The notes: generated from the letters alone by a model not told the origin. 64,000 nucleotides of DNA from an uncultured Bacteroidia bacterium (GCA_903904515.1 CAIVCR010000068.1:53814-117813), one strand, 5' to 3'. Counted from the first letter of the stretch, positions 15,480-24,429 are shown. A program made the numbers and translations.

Positions 15480-15724
15480 TACCCGCTACAAATCATCGCT
15501 TTTACCACCACCGTCGTTGAGCTATAATGAACTAAATCGCGTATTATTTCCCTTTGAAAAACAACCCGAATTCGTAACCTCTTTATTCCTCCGGTCATTC
15601 GGCAAAAAGGCATACTCCAACGATTGATCCATTTCAAAACTAATCATTAAAAAGAACATATTCGCCAGCTGTTTTTAAATATCAGACAGATTATTAGCAA
15701 TTTAGAATAGTTTCAATAAGAACA

Positions 15725-16039
15725 GGAGCGGTGTAGGGGAATTAAGAACAGGTGTAACGAAAGAGCCAATAAGTGTAATCGGGAAATGACCGTTTGCCCA
15801 ATGTTTTCGGTTAAATGCAAGAGAGAAATGGAAATATGCACGGGAGAAATGGCAATATTCATTAGGTTTTGGGTTATATGTAGGAGAGAAACGGGAATAT
15901 GCAACAGGGATTTGGTTGTATGCAAGTGAGCATTGGTTATATGTAAGTAAGCATTGGCCATCTGTCCGATGTATTTGGTCATTTGTTAAACGGAAACGGG
16001 CATTTCACATAGAATTTCGGTCAATTGTTAAAGAGATGT
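15725..16039. repeat. Degenerate tandem array, 15 units of exactly 21 bp
   Basis: Units keep strict 21-bp register from 15725 to 16039; examples are ggttaaatgcaagagagaaat (15809), gggaatatgcaacagggattt (15893) and ggttgtatgcaagtgagcatt (15914). The conserved core is ggnnatatgcaa. The minus frame stays open and reads as a heptad (LLHITQN, PVHISIS, LLHLTEN); plus frames have stops. Confidence 0.9.
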
Positions 16040-16040
16040 A

Positions 16041-16100
16041 GGGTGCCGCGATTTTCAATCGCGGGGCAACTATCATCGGGCGATTCAAAATCGCCCCACC
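16041..16100. repeat. REP-like double hairpin, copy A
   Basis: CCGCGATT-ttc-AATCGCGG followed after about 14 nt by GGGCGATT-ca-AAATCGCCC. A diverged copy with the same linker (ggggcaactat) lies at 19464. Confidence 0.85.
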
Positions 16101-16170
16101 TGGGTGTTCGTGCAAATGCGACCACTGGTCGCAACCAATTAAAAAAAGTTATCAGTAACCTTAAATATTC

Positions 16171-16208
16171 AGAGCCGGAGATGTTTCTAAAAAAACATCT
16201 CCGGCTCT
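16171..16208. terminator. 16-bp perfect hairpin, terminator-like
   Basis: agagccggagatgttt (16171-16186) pairs perfectly with aaacatctccggctct (16193-16208), followed on the plus strand by aacttttt. No plus-strand gene precedes it, so it either ends an unrecognised transcript from the 21-bp array or is a stand-alone palindrome. Confidence 0.5.
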
Positions 16209-16399
16209 AACTTTTTGCAGTTTAAAATACTATTTTGTGCAAGTATTTATTCACGAAGATTGTGAATACAAAAAATGCCACAATCCGTCAGTTTACGGAC
16301 TGAGACTCAAAGATACACTAAGTATAAGTAAACCATTACATTGTTCTTTTTACTTAAGTTATAAGAATAATTTATTGTCGTATTTTTAACTGAACATTG

Positions 16400-16567
16400 G
16401 TTAGTAATCAATTCTGTCGCCGCAAGGCGGCTTACTAACTGTTATCTAATTATCCTTTTTACCAAACTTACGCCGTTACACGGCTCCTTAGAGGTTAAGG
16501 TGCATCGCACTGTCAGTTTGGTAAAATTGCAGGAATACAAAAATCCCAGCCGCATAGCGGCGACAGA
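16400..16567. other. Nested hairpin complex, candidate structured RNA or repeat
   Basis: Outer arms tctgtcgccgc (16413) and gcggcgacaga (16557) enclose ttttaccaaact (16457) and agtttggtaaaa (16515), which enclose three small hairpins: gccg-ttaca-cggc, cctta-gaggt-taagg and gtgc-atc-gcac. The outer left arm also takes part in a competing local stem, gttagtaa...ttactaac (16400-16439) with gccgc-aag-gcggc. It ends about 105 nt before the GH38-like gene. Confidence 0.55.
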
Positions 16568-16673
16568 TGGTTTAGTGAACATGCGACATTATACCCTTCT
16601 TATTACTTAGTTTGATAATCGTCATCTTCTTCAGTAAATAAACAGACATTAACCTAATGTAATACAATCGAAT

Positions 16674-19388
16674 ATGTTACCTATTTCTTCCAGACTTATT
16701 CAGGTTCTCGCTGTTTTGCTTTTCTGCAATTCAGCTTTTGGTCAGTTAAAAACCGACACCACAAAATATAATGCGTATTATATCGATGGCTATCATGGGG
16801 GTAAAGTCGGGCATATGCCTGCGGGAAGTTTTCGTGATATCGTTAATGGTTTGGAACGGTATCCATCGTGGAAACTCTCGTTTGATATAGAACCAGGCTC
16901 GTGGAGCTATTTAAAAACAACAGACCCCGAGACGTTCTATAAACTAAAGCATTATCTCAGCGATTACACAGCAGATTCACGGGTTGAAATTGTGTCACCC
17001 GGCTATATGCAACCCTACTGCTGGAACATTAGCGGCGAGAGCAATATCCGTCAGCTTATTATGGGACTGGAAGAGGTGCACAAAGCATTTCCTGGCTATC
17101 CTGTCAGGACCTATTCTGTTCAGGAGCCTTGCTGGACCAGTTCATTGCCCCAGATTCTTAAATCGCTGGGATTCACCCAGGCGGTACTCAAAGATCCCTG
17201 CACAGCTTTCGGAGGCTACACCAGGGGAGTGGATAAAAGCATCCTGTTCTGGCGCGGGCCCGACGGCACCAAAATAGCTGCAGTTCCAAGGTACAAATGC
17301 GAAAATCTCAATCCCGACGCTTGGGAGACAGAGAGCTGCTCGGTGATGTCCGATTTTATAGCCAAATGTGCTGAAAAGGGAATCCGCAATCCCGTTGGAA
17401 GTCAGTATCAGGATTTGGGGTGGCCTGCACACCCGGCGGTCGACTCAACGGGACGGTATGTCTATATCGATCCGGGATTAAAACAATGGCCCGATACCAA
17501 GCAGTTCAATAATTGCTGGTGGAATAAACCTGCCGGTCAGCTCACTAAATATCCCCGGCTAATTACCTGGAGGGAATATTTTCAAAATATCCTGCCTGAG
17601 CCCAAAGATAACTGGGACCTAACCCAGGAAGATCTCCAGGTGAACCTCATTTGGGGCTCCGGGGTTATCAATGCAATTGGGTCAAAAGTGCATAAAGCGG
17701 AAAAGCAAATCCTGCAAGCCGAGAAATTTTCCTCCCTGGCATCTGCGTTCACGGGCTACAAACTCCCGGAATCCAAACTCAACTATGGCTGGGAACAGCT
17801 TCTCATGGCTCAGCACCACGACGCCTGGATCTGTCCCATTGCCGATACAAACACTGACCACTGGGCCTCCTTCACCAAAGAGAAAGCATCGGTTTCCAAT
17901 GATGTATCTGCTGAAATAATCAGTGAATCGGCAAGTTCGCTGGTCAACCGCTTTCAGACAGAGGATGTCACCAATAAAAAATCATTACAGATTTGCGTAT
18001 TAAATTCGTCAGGATTCGAAAGAACTGAAAATGTCGAGACGACCGCGGTTTTTGATCCGGGGGTGAAGCAGTGTGAAGTTTACGACTACAAGCATCAGCT
18101 GATCCCTTCCCAGTTCATCCCGGTTAACTGGTATGGCGACGGAACTGTTAATTCAGCCAGGATTATTTTCAATGCACCAATCCCTTCTCTGGGATATAGT
18201 TTCTTCCTTTTGAAGCCGATTAAAGAGAACCTGAAGGAGGCGAAGATCCAGGATTGCCGGATAACTAAATTATCCGATTCAGAATACACCCTGGAGACCG
18301 ATTTGTATAAAATCGTTGTGAACATGGCAAAAGGGGGGTGCATCACCAGCTTAACCGATAAATCCAATAACCGGGAGTGTGTTGATCAGCAGAGCGATCG
18401 TCTGTTTAATGAATACAGCGGCTATTTCTCCCTCGACAAGCGGTGGCTAAGCAGCAAAGATTCAGTTGCGACACTTCAGATCATTGAAAATGGTCCGTTA
18501 AGAATTAAAACATTGATCAAAGGTAAAATCGGAAAATACAGCTTTGAAACATTGATCACACTCGCCAACGGGGAGAGAAAAATAGATTTTAAAACGAAGT
18601 TCTTTTTTGATAAAGATGTGCTCATCGGTGAGCCATGGGATGGTGAGCGCCCCAACAGGGGACAGCATCGCAAGCCGTGTTACGATTCGCGCTGGAAGCT
18701 GCAGGCCTTTTTCCCGGCTGCCCTAAAAAACCAGGTGGTATATAAAAATGCCCCTTATGATGTATGCCTCAGCAAGCTTGACAGCACTTTTTTTAATTCC
18801 TGGAACGACATTAAGCACAACATTATCCTGGATTGGGTCGATGTTTACGATTCGATCTCAAATTCCGGCATGGCCGTTTTCACTGATCGAACTACCAGTT
18901 ATTCTCACGCTAAAAACTATCCTCTTGCCCTTACCATGGGATGGAGTGGCTACGGATTATGGGAATCCTTTTATCCGATGAGCGCAACTCCGGAATTTAA
19001 TTATGCGCTGATTCCCCATGCCGGGAAATGGAACGATTCCAGCCTGAGCAGTCTCAATACCGCATGGAATGAGCCTTTGGTTACCCGAATTATTAACAAT
19101 GGGTCCGGGAACCTAAATACTCCATTCTCATATCTGAAAGTTTCTGATCCCCATATCGAAATTTCAACACTATTCAAAAAGGGGAACTCATTATTTGTAA
19201 GGTTATTTAATTCGAATGATCGTTCGACACAAAGTGATCTTTTACTGAATTTCCCGGTACAAAAAACTGAGGCGACGGAACTGGATGGAAAGGTTATAAA
19301 CGATCTGGTCATCAAAAAAATCGATAGCGGGTCATCTTTGCATCTCGGATTCAGGCCTTTTGAGATTAAGACATTGAGGATTCGATAG
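16674..19388 (+). CDS. Exported GH38-like alpha-mannosidase family protein
   Basis: 904 residues with a signal peptide (LIQVLAVLLFCNSAFG). The N-terminal half has the layout of GH38 N-terminal domains as found in many Bacteroidota (YYIDGYHGGKVGHM; FDIEPGSWSYL; VQEPCWTSSLPQILKSLGF), the middle has a helical bundle ending WEQLLMAQHHDAWI, and the C-terminal half is a beta-rich domain (SFFLLKP; LNSSGFERTENVET). Classical GH38 enzymes carry a nucleophile Asp in a WxIDPFGHS-like motif; here the equivalent stretch reads VQEPCWTS, so catalysis may differ. GH38 enzymes remove alpha-mannose in a zinc-dependent way. It stands alone, not in the PUL. Fold likely, exact activity uncertain. Confidence 0.78.
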   Translation: MLPISSRLIQVLAVLLFCNSAFGQLKTDTTKYNAYYIDGYHGGKVGHMPAGSFRDIVNGLERYPSWKLSFDIEPGSWSYLKTTDPETFYKLKHYLSDYTADSRVEIVSPGYMQPYCWNISGESNIRQLIMGLEEVHKAFPGYPVRTYSVQEPCWTSSLPQILKSLGFTQAVLKDPCTAFGGYTRGVDKSILFWRGPDGTKIAAVPRYKCENLNPDAWETESCSVMSDFIAKCAEKGIRNPVGSQYQDLGWPAHPAVDSTGRYVYIDPGLKQWPDTKQFNNCWWNKPAGQLTKYPRLITWREYFQNILPEPKDNWDLTQEDLQVNLIWGSGVINAIGSKVHKAEKQILQAEKFSSLASAFTGYKLPESKLNYGWEQLLMAQHHDAWICPIADTNTDHWASFTKEKASVSNDVSAEIISESASSLVNRFQTEDVTNKKSLQICVLNSSGFERTENVETTAVFDPGVKQCEVYDYKHQLIPSQFIPVNWYGDGTVNSARIIFNAPIPSLGYSFFLLKPIKENLKEAKIQDCRITKLSDSEYTLETDLYKIVVNMAKGGCITSLTDKSNNRECVDQQSDRLFNEYSGYFSLDKRWLSSKDSVATLQIIENGPLRIKTLIKGKIGKYSFETLITLANGERKIDFKTKFFFDKDVLIGEPWDGERPNRGQHRKPCYDSRWKLQAFFPAALKNQVVYKNAPYDVCLSKLDSTFFNSWNDIKHNIILDWVDVYDSISNSGMAVFTDRTTSYSHAKNYPLALTMGWSGYGLWESFYPMSATPEFNYALIPHAGKWNDSSLSSLNTAWNEPLVTRIINNGSGNLNTPFSYLKVSDPHIEISTLFKKGNSLFVRLFNSNDRSTQSDLLLNFPVQKTEATELDGKVINDLVIKKIDSGSSLHLGFRPFEIKTLRIR

Positions 19389-19463
19389 ATTTTCTTTGTG
19401 GTTATACGCAGATAAAGCAGTCTATTAGCCGTAATGTACGATAGATAAAAACTGTTTGCATTC

Positions 19464-19522
19464 GGGTGACGCGATTTGCAATTAGGGGCAACTATCTGCG
19501 GGCGATTTAAAATCGCCCCACC
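19464..19522. repeat. REP-like double hairpin, copy B
   Basis: Shares the ggggcaactat linker and the second hairpin (gggcgattta, aaatcgcccc) with copy A at 16041; the first hairpin has decayed. It sits between the GH38-like gene and the hypothetical gene at 19533. Confidence 0.82.
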
Positions 19523-19532
19523 ATAATTCATA

Positions 19533-19907
19533 TCAGGAATGGCTACCATTTCCTCTAACCCTCGTTTTTTTAAAACTAAGTTCGAGTTGGGCCGAACTTC
19601 CAGCGTCAGTTTTAATCCACCTTTCATTAAGTGATTCAACACCAAAGATATTTTGGCTGTGAACAGTTCCAAAATCTTTTATTTGCAACAATTCCTGATG
19701 CTCTGATAAAAATCTCCCTATTTGAGCATGAACGTTTCTAAATGGTTCAAGTTTATAGGAACTTAAAAACTCAATATAGTTTATCTCAAATTTCCTGGCG
19801 AAATGCCGGATAAACGCATGGGAATCAAATTCCGGATTAGGAATAGCTCTGATTATCTCTTCTTTAATGACACCCAGGTTTTCATTCATAAATTGATTCA
19901 AACTCAT
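19533..19907 (-). CDS. Hypothetical protein, 124 aa
   Basis: No family recognised. The first 98 residues look like a folded helical domain (NQFMNENLGVIKEEII; FIRHFARKFEINYIEFL; VHAQIGRFLSEHQELLQI), and IPNPEFDSHAFIRHF suggests a small wing or helix-turn-helix, perhaps a nucleic-acid-binding domain. The last 25 residues are low-complexity and lead into the REP-like repeat at 19464, so the C-terminus may have been altered by repeat insertion. The larger ORF 19001-19672 on the same strand is in another frame and mostly antisense to the GH38-like gene. Confidence 0.6.
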   Translation of the reverse strand: MSLNQFMNENLGVIKEEIIRAIPNPEFDSHAFIRHFARKFEINYIEFLSSYKLEPFRNVHAQIGRFLSEHQELLQIKDFGTVHSQNIFGVESLNERWIKTDAGSSAQLELSFKKTRVRGNGSHS

Positions 19908-20139
19908 AATAAGGGTTTTAAAAGGTAGTTTTTTATGTAAATCTACATTGTCTTTTACAATTTCAGATCATTTATATCCGCTTTTTTTTGAAAATTCCTT
20001 AATTAAGTCAATTTAGTTTTAAACCTTTTTAAGTAAAAATAGTCATAAGCTGAGAATTAAATTTTACAGAGTTTAAAATTTAGATCATAAATGAACTATT
20101 TTATTTTACAAATTGTGCATATTAATATTTGCCTAAAAC

Positions 20140-21153
20140 ATGAAATCCATTTTTGTTAAGAAAATATCCTTTGCGAAAAGCCTCGTTTTAATAGCACTAT
20201 CAGTGGCTTGCACCTTCTTTATAATGAACTATATTTTCTTTGGCTCATTTTTTAGCCAATCCTCATCATTGATAACTACAAAAACAACGACCCAGAATTG
20301 TGACACGGAAATTAAACGGCTAAATGGACTAAGCTATGTAAAACCATTAATGTTTGTTGATAATGAATGTGAATCAGAAGAGCTTGCTCCAATAAAGCAA
20401 CGGATTAATCAGCTGATAGAGGAGAATAAACAACTGGGGAATTTAATTTCAGCCTCTGTCTATTTGAGATCCTATTCAAAAAATGGTTGGATGGGAATTA
20501 ACGAGAATGACAAATACAGTCCTGGGTCGCTATTAAAAGTGCCTGTTTTGATAACTATTTTAAAAATGAAGGAACAAAACCCAGCTCTTTTAGAAAAATG
20601 CCTGTCGTTTGATCACCCCTTTCAGACCAATAAAACAACCCATATTTTATCAAACCAAATACAGTTAGGACATAAATATCAGATTAAAGAGTTACTAACC
20701 TACATGATCGTCTATTCGGATAACAATGCGACAAATCTTTTAAATACATTTATTGACGTGAATGTTTTAAAGAAAATCTTTACCGATTTTGGGTTGTCAG
20801 CCCCTGACTGGAATTCGAATAATTATCCTATATCCCCTAAGGATTACTCCCTATTTATGAGGGCAATTTATAATGCTACCTATCTTTCGAATGAAGATTC
20901 AGAATTTGCAGCAGAGCTCCTGGCCCACACTAATTTCAGGAATGGATTATTACGGAATTTACCCGAATTTGTGCATGTCGCACATAAATTCGGAGAGGGG
21001 GGAGATAGCAGGGAGCCGGAGCTGTCGGAGTCTGCAATCGTCTATCTTGATAATAAAACCTATTTGCTTACCGTTATGACAAAGGGGAAAGAGATCAAAA
21101 AACTGGAAGATGTCTTAAGTGAGATATCCGAAATCATATATCAAAGCTTATAA
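20140..21153 (+). CDS. Membrane-anchored serine hydrolase of the class A beta-lactamase fold
   Basis: 337 residues with an N-terminal membrane anchor (SLVLIALSVACTFFIMNYIFF). The catalytic motifs of the penicillin-binding/beta-lactamase superfamily are present: SPGSLLKVP gives SxxK, YSDNNAT gives SDN, and HKFGEGG stands where KTG is expected. This matches the beta-lactamase2 (PF13354) group of serine hydrolases, most of which are uncharacterised and not resistance enzymes; the anchor and the loose KTG box argue against a classical secreted beta-lactamase. It probably acts in the periplasm on peptidoglycan or peptide substrates. Monocistronic; upstream is an AT-rich 230-bp gap without a consensus promoter. 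Confidence 0.82.
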   Translation: MKSIFVKKISFAKSLVLIALSVACTFFIMNYIFFGSFFSQSSSLITTKTTTQNCDTEIKRLNGLSYVKPLMFVDNECESEELAPIKQRINQLIEENKQLGNLISASVYLRSYSKNGWMGINENDKYSPGSLLKVPVLITILKMKEQNPALLEKCLSFDHPFQTNKTTHILSNQIQLGHKYQIKELLTYMIVYSDNNATNLLNTFIDVNVLKKIFTDFGLSAPDWNSNNYPISPKDYSLFMRAIYNATYLSNEDSEFAAELLAHTNFRNGLLRNLPEFVHVAHKFGEGGDSREPELSESAIVYLDNKTYLLTVMTKGKEIKKLEDVLSEISEIIYQSL

Positions 21154-21219
21154 AAAGATTTGATATATGATGTCACCATTCCCGAATCACAATTAGCCCT
21201 TTCTGAACTGTTTTTTTTG

Positions 21220-21594
21220 TTATTTAACCTCTTCTTTGGTCTTAGGACATGTTTTCAAAATTGAATCACTTTTAGCACAGTGATCTTTTTTTTCGCAACA
21301 CCCTTTTTGCATTTCAGGGGGACAGCACATCCCCTGATGCATCACCGGAGGACATCCCATACCAGGATGCATTCCGTGAGGACACTGTTGAGTCATCTCT
21401 TGCTGACAACAGGGATGACCCGTCGTATGACCATTCGTAACTTTGCAGATTACCCCAATAAAAAGGATGAAACCTACAACAACAAAAAACCACGAAACGA
21501 AGGCAAAGAATTTCCCCAACGCTTCCTTTCTGGTTTTAGCAAGCAACAATACGCCGGCAAGAATTGCCAGTAATGAGATAGGTAATAAATGCAT
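21220..21594 (-). CDS. Small membrane protein with Cys/Met/His-rich tail
   Basis: 124 residues. The first 50 form two hydrophobic helices (LLPISLLAILAGVLLLA and FAFVSWFFVVVGFILFIGVI). The rest is packed with Cys, Met and His in imperfect repeats: PCCQQEMTQQCPHGMHPGM, then GCPPVMHQGMCCPPEM and KGCCEKKDHCAK. Such composition fits copper or other soft-metal binding or sensing at the membrane. I recognise no named family. The next gene on this strand, U32, is 350 bp away and unrelated, so it appears monocistronic. Metal binding is an inference from composition. Confidence 0.7.
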   Translation of the reverse strand: MHLLPISLLAILAGVLLLAKTRKEALGKFFAFVSWFFVVVGFILFIGVICKVTNGHTTGHPCCQQEMTQQCPHGMHPGMGCPPVMHQGMCCPPEMQKGCCEKKDHCAKSDSILKTCPKTKEEVK

Positions 21595-21944
21595 TTTTTT
21601 CTGGTATTAAGATCGACTACTCTTTTAATGGTTTTCGTCATTCCCATTAATCATGTAAGTCCGATGTAAATGAACTCATAATCACAACAAATATAAAATA
21701 AATCAATGATAAATGGATCAATGCGCTTCGGATATGATCAATTGGGGGAAAAGGCAGATAACCTCTTCCCGAACGTGTAATCAGGAGTAAGATCAGGGAT
21801 CTTGGGAGGAGAGTGAGGGTTGGAATTGTTAGTGATTTGAAAAGTGAGGGTCGGACCTGTTCGCGATTTGAAAAAGTCCAGCTCTCAACGCTCCGAAAGT
21901 GAGGACCAGACCTGCACGTGATTTGAAGGAGTCCGGCTCTCATG
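21595..21944. other. Intergenic, with direct repeats beside the U32 gene
   Basis: Apart from the repeat at 21813-21943 I see nothing. The minus ORF 21647-21943 is formed by the repeats and is not called. Confidence 0.55.
21813..21943. repeat. Two and a half direct repeats of a 45-bp unit
   Basis: Full units start at 21844 (gtgagggtcggacctgttcg) and 21899 (gtgaggaccagacctgcacg), each continuing through gatttgaa and ending agtcc-gctctca; a partial, more diverged unit starts at 21813. The last unit touches the stop codon of the U32 gene. Confidence 0.75.
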
Positions 21945-24194
21945 TCAGATTCCCTTAAAATACTGAGTGTTTGTTGTCGGAAAAATCACTTGACAGAGCT
22001 CCTGTTTAGAACCGGGATTTTCGTTTAACAGATTTTCAAAACGATGAATTAAACCTGCTTTATCTACCTCTATTTCGGTTTGGGTTTGAATATCCTCCAG
22101 ATTGATTAAAAAACTGGAAAAGAGACCTTTCAGATCTTCAACAATATCGGGATTGAAAAAATGAACCTCATGATGAATAGTGTGGTAGTTTCCCCTGGTT
22201 TTACTGATCAGCAACTTCCCGTTTTTTAAATTTGTTATGGACGATGATCTCTCGCACTGTTGAAGACAGGAATCATCAATGCTATTTTTTTCACACCCGG
22301 TAACCTGGTGAAACAGACATTGCCGGCTGGTCATCAGCACGATTGGATGAAAGATGCTGTAATAAAGTTTGAAATCTTCAGGCTTCTGAATCCCCCGGAT
22401 CTGAATTTTGCTTATTTCATTCGAAATAAAGGAACCCGAACAGTTAAAATTTTCCTTTAACGCCATCAGACTAAACGAATTCACAATATTCAGAAAAGGA
22501 CCTGCAATCCATTTGATTCCCATCTTATAAGCTTCATAAGCAATACCGGTATTGTTGGTTACGATAAGTGGGGGCTGCACTCTCCTTAAGAATTCTACCG
22601 CTGCGGTGTAGTCATCACCCATGATGACAGCGGGGAACCACGGGATGAGTCCTGGCTTACTGATAAAAAGGTCGGTCAGCATATCCAGCTCAAATCCGAT
22701 ACAATCGGGAAGTTTATAAAAGATCTCCGCGGAGGAGTTCCCCCAAAGGTGGAGATCCTTCGTGTTGGAGATCAAAACACAAAGGGTGGGGTTGACTGCA
22801 CGCTTTTCATTTTTAGGCGGAACAGGAATTTCGACGGGACCGATCATCTCCTTTGAACCGTTCAGGATAAACAGGATCTTCTTTTTGATAGAAGTGAGTT
22901 CTTTAAACGGTAAATAGACCTCCCCGCGAAGGTTGTCAATGTTAAGCCGACCGATAAAATATTCGGTATCGTTGATCGCCTTCAGCCTGTTGAAAAGCAT
23001 TGAATAGTTTAAAGGTTCTGTCCCCTTATTCTCCAGATTCTTCGATGAATAAACCACAAAAGAACGTTCAGCAGATACAACCGTAACCTTCAACGGAGCG
23101 CCATACTCACCTGAAATATCAAGGGTCAAAGGTTCCTTTGCGGCTGAGATTTGACTGATTCTATTTTCAAGTGAACTCTTTATCTCCACCTTATCTGCAT
23201 ATAATTTCAGGTGGGCCGTTTCCAGCTCAGCAGCTGTGGGATACGAATTAACTTCCGACAAATGCTGGATAGAGTGATCCCGGGGATTATCGATAAACAT
23301 CTCTTTTTGAATAGTACCACTGATGAAACCGTTTGAGAAATCACGATTGAATACTTTGTAAAGATCGTGGTTATTATTTTGGCGTTCATCCTGACTATAA
23401 AAATGTTGAAGATGTCGTTTCCAATTGTTTACAACCGTATACACATAGTCGGATTTCTTTATTCGTCCTTCAATCTTAAGAGAATCCACCCCCGCGTCTG
23501 ACAATGCTTTAAGATCATTCCATGCGGAATTATCCTTCAGATTCAGCGGGTAATCTTTCCCGACAGCGGTAGTTACATACCTGTCGCGGCAGGGCTGACT
23601 ACATCTGCCGCGGTTTCCGGAGTTTCCGCTTTGTACAGAACTTAGGTAGCAGATGCCCGAAAACGAGATGCAGTATGATCCATGGACAAAAACTTCAGAT
23701 AGCATATCGTGCCGGTGGGCAATGGTGGTGAGCGCTTTTATTTCTTCAATATTCAATTCCCGTGAGAGGTTGACTCTTTTGGTGTTGAGCCTCTTTAAAA
23801 AGCAGATCTGCCCCTCATTGTGAGTGGTAAGTTGAGTAGAAGCATGGACCTTCAGACCAGGAAAATAGTTGAATAAAATATAGAACAATCCCAGGTCCTG
23901 AACGATTATGCCGTCGATACTTGTGTTGACCAACCTGTTCAGTAAGGCCACCACTGCGGGGATTTCGCGATCAACAAGGATTATATTCAGGGTCAGAAAA
24001 ACTTCGCAGTTGTTTTTATGTGCCAGTCTTAGGATTCCCTGCAAATCGTCGAAGGTTATATTTGCCGCCCGGTTTCGTGCATTAAATTTATCCAGTCCGC
24101 AATATACCGCATCAGCCCCTGCGAGGATTGCTGCTTTAATGGAGTCGATATCTCCGCCCGGGGCAAGTAGTTCAATTTTCCGTTTCACATACAA
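21945..24194 (-). CDS. U32-family peptidase-like protein (RlhA/YhbU type)
   Basis: 749 residues, cytoplasmic. It starts KIELLAPGGDIDSIKAAILAGADAVY, the standard U32 TIM-barrel opening, and carries the family signature EVFVHGSYCISFSGICYLSS with a Cys cluster (NRGRCSQPCRDRY) that in relatives binds an iron-sulphur cluster. Despite the peptidase label, characterised members (RlhA, TrhP, UbiU/V) support hydroxylation of rRNA, tRNA or ubiquinone precursors. The long C-terminal half (DUF3656-like region and a second barrel-like segment with CLFHQVTGC) matches the long RlhA form. Monocistronic. Exact substrate not decidable here. Confidence 0.88.
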   Translation of the reverse strand: MYVKRKIELLAPGGDIDSIKAAILAGADAVYCGLDKFNARNRAANITFDDLQGILRLAHKNNCEVFLTLNIILVDREIPAVVALLNRLVNTSIDGIIVQDLGLFYILFNYFPGLKVHASTQLTTHNEGQICFLKRLNTKRVNLSRELNIEEIKALTTIAHRHDMLSEVFVHGSYCISFSGICYLSSVQSGNSGNRGRCSQPCRDRYVTTAVGKDYPLNLKDNSAWNDLKALSDAGVDSLKIEGRIKKSDYVYTVVNNWKRHLQHFYSQDERQNNNHDLYKVFNRDFSNGFISGTIQKEMFIDNPRDHSIQHLSEVNSYPTAAELETAHLKLYADKVEIKSSLENRISQISAAKEPLTLDISGEYGAPLKVTVVSAERSFVVYSSKNLENKGTEPLNYSMLFNRLKAINDTEYFIGRLNIDNLRGEVYLPFKELTSIKKKILFILNGSKEMIGPVEIPVPPKNEKRAVNPTLCVLISNTKDLHLWGNSSAEIFYKLPDCIGFELDMLTDLFISKPGLIPWFPAVIMGDDYTAAVEFLRRVQPPLIVTNNTGIAYEAYKMGIKWIAGPFLNIVNSFSLMALKENFNCSGSFISNEISKIQIRGIQKPEDFKLYYSIFHPIVLMTSRQCLFHQVTGCEKNSIDDSCLQQCERSSSITNLKNGKLLISKTRGNYHTIHHEVHFFNPDIVEDLKGLFSSFLINLEDIQTQTEIEVDKAGLIHRFENLLNENPGSKQELCQVIFPTTNTQYFKGI

Positions 24195-24257
24195 TATTAA
24201 TGATTACTCCTATGATAATTTAAAATAATTATCCTGATGTTGCGGAAAGTGAAAAAA

Positions 24258-24308
24258 AGCGAATGCAATTCGCTTGACCCGGCCGGGTCCCGCGAATTGC
24301 ATTCTCGG
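24258..24308. repeat. 51-bp palindromic repeat, copy 1
   Basis: agcgaatgcaattcgct, ttga, cccggccggg, tcc, then gcgaattgcattctcgg. Each arm and the centre are themselves near-palindromic. The same 51-bp layout recurs at 24345. Confidence 0.85.
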
Positions 24309-24344
24309 ACAAAAAAAACATTTGAAAATAACCTTTTGAAAGTA

Positions 24345-24395
24345 AGCGATTGAAAATCGCTTGACCAGGCCGGGTCCCGCGAATTGCATTCGCGG
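24345..24395. repeat. 51-bp palindromic repeat, copy 2
   Basis: agcgattgaaaatcgct, ttgacc, aggccgggtccc, gcgaattgcattcgcgg. It keeps the 51-bp length of copy 1, 87 bp away, and its first arm has switched to the gattgaaaatc type seen at 16041 and 56231. Confidence 0.85.
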
Positions 24396-24429
24396 ACAAA
24401 ATATCCGATTAAAAATAAGTTAACCCATG

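Larger units (their letters stand above)
15447..16673. other. 1.2 kb intergenic region rich in repeats and hairpins
   Basis: Between divergent genes. It contains a 15-unit 21-bp array, a double-hairpin REP-like repeat, a 16-bp perfect hairpin and a nested hairpin complex, listed separately. The minus ORF at 15713-15982 is the translation of the 21-bp array and I do not call it a gene. Confidence 0.7.

Noticed and set aside
15713-15982. 89-residue minus-strand ORF
   Set aside because: It is the translation of the 21-bp tandem array, with no start context and no relation to a folded protein.
15725-16039. CRISPR array
   Set aside because: Units are contiguous with no spacers, heavily diverged, and no cas gene is present.
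19001-19672. 223-residue minus-strand ORF
   Set aside because: Mostly antisense to the GH38-like gene and crosses a repeat; the smaller 19533-19907 ORF in another frame is more protein-like.
21647-21943. 98-residue minus-strand ORF after the U32 gene
   Set aside because: Formed by the direct repeats at 21813-21943; no protein-like features.
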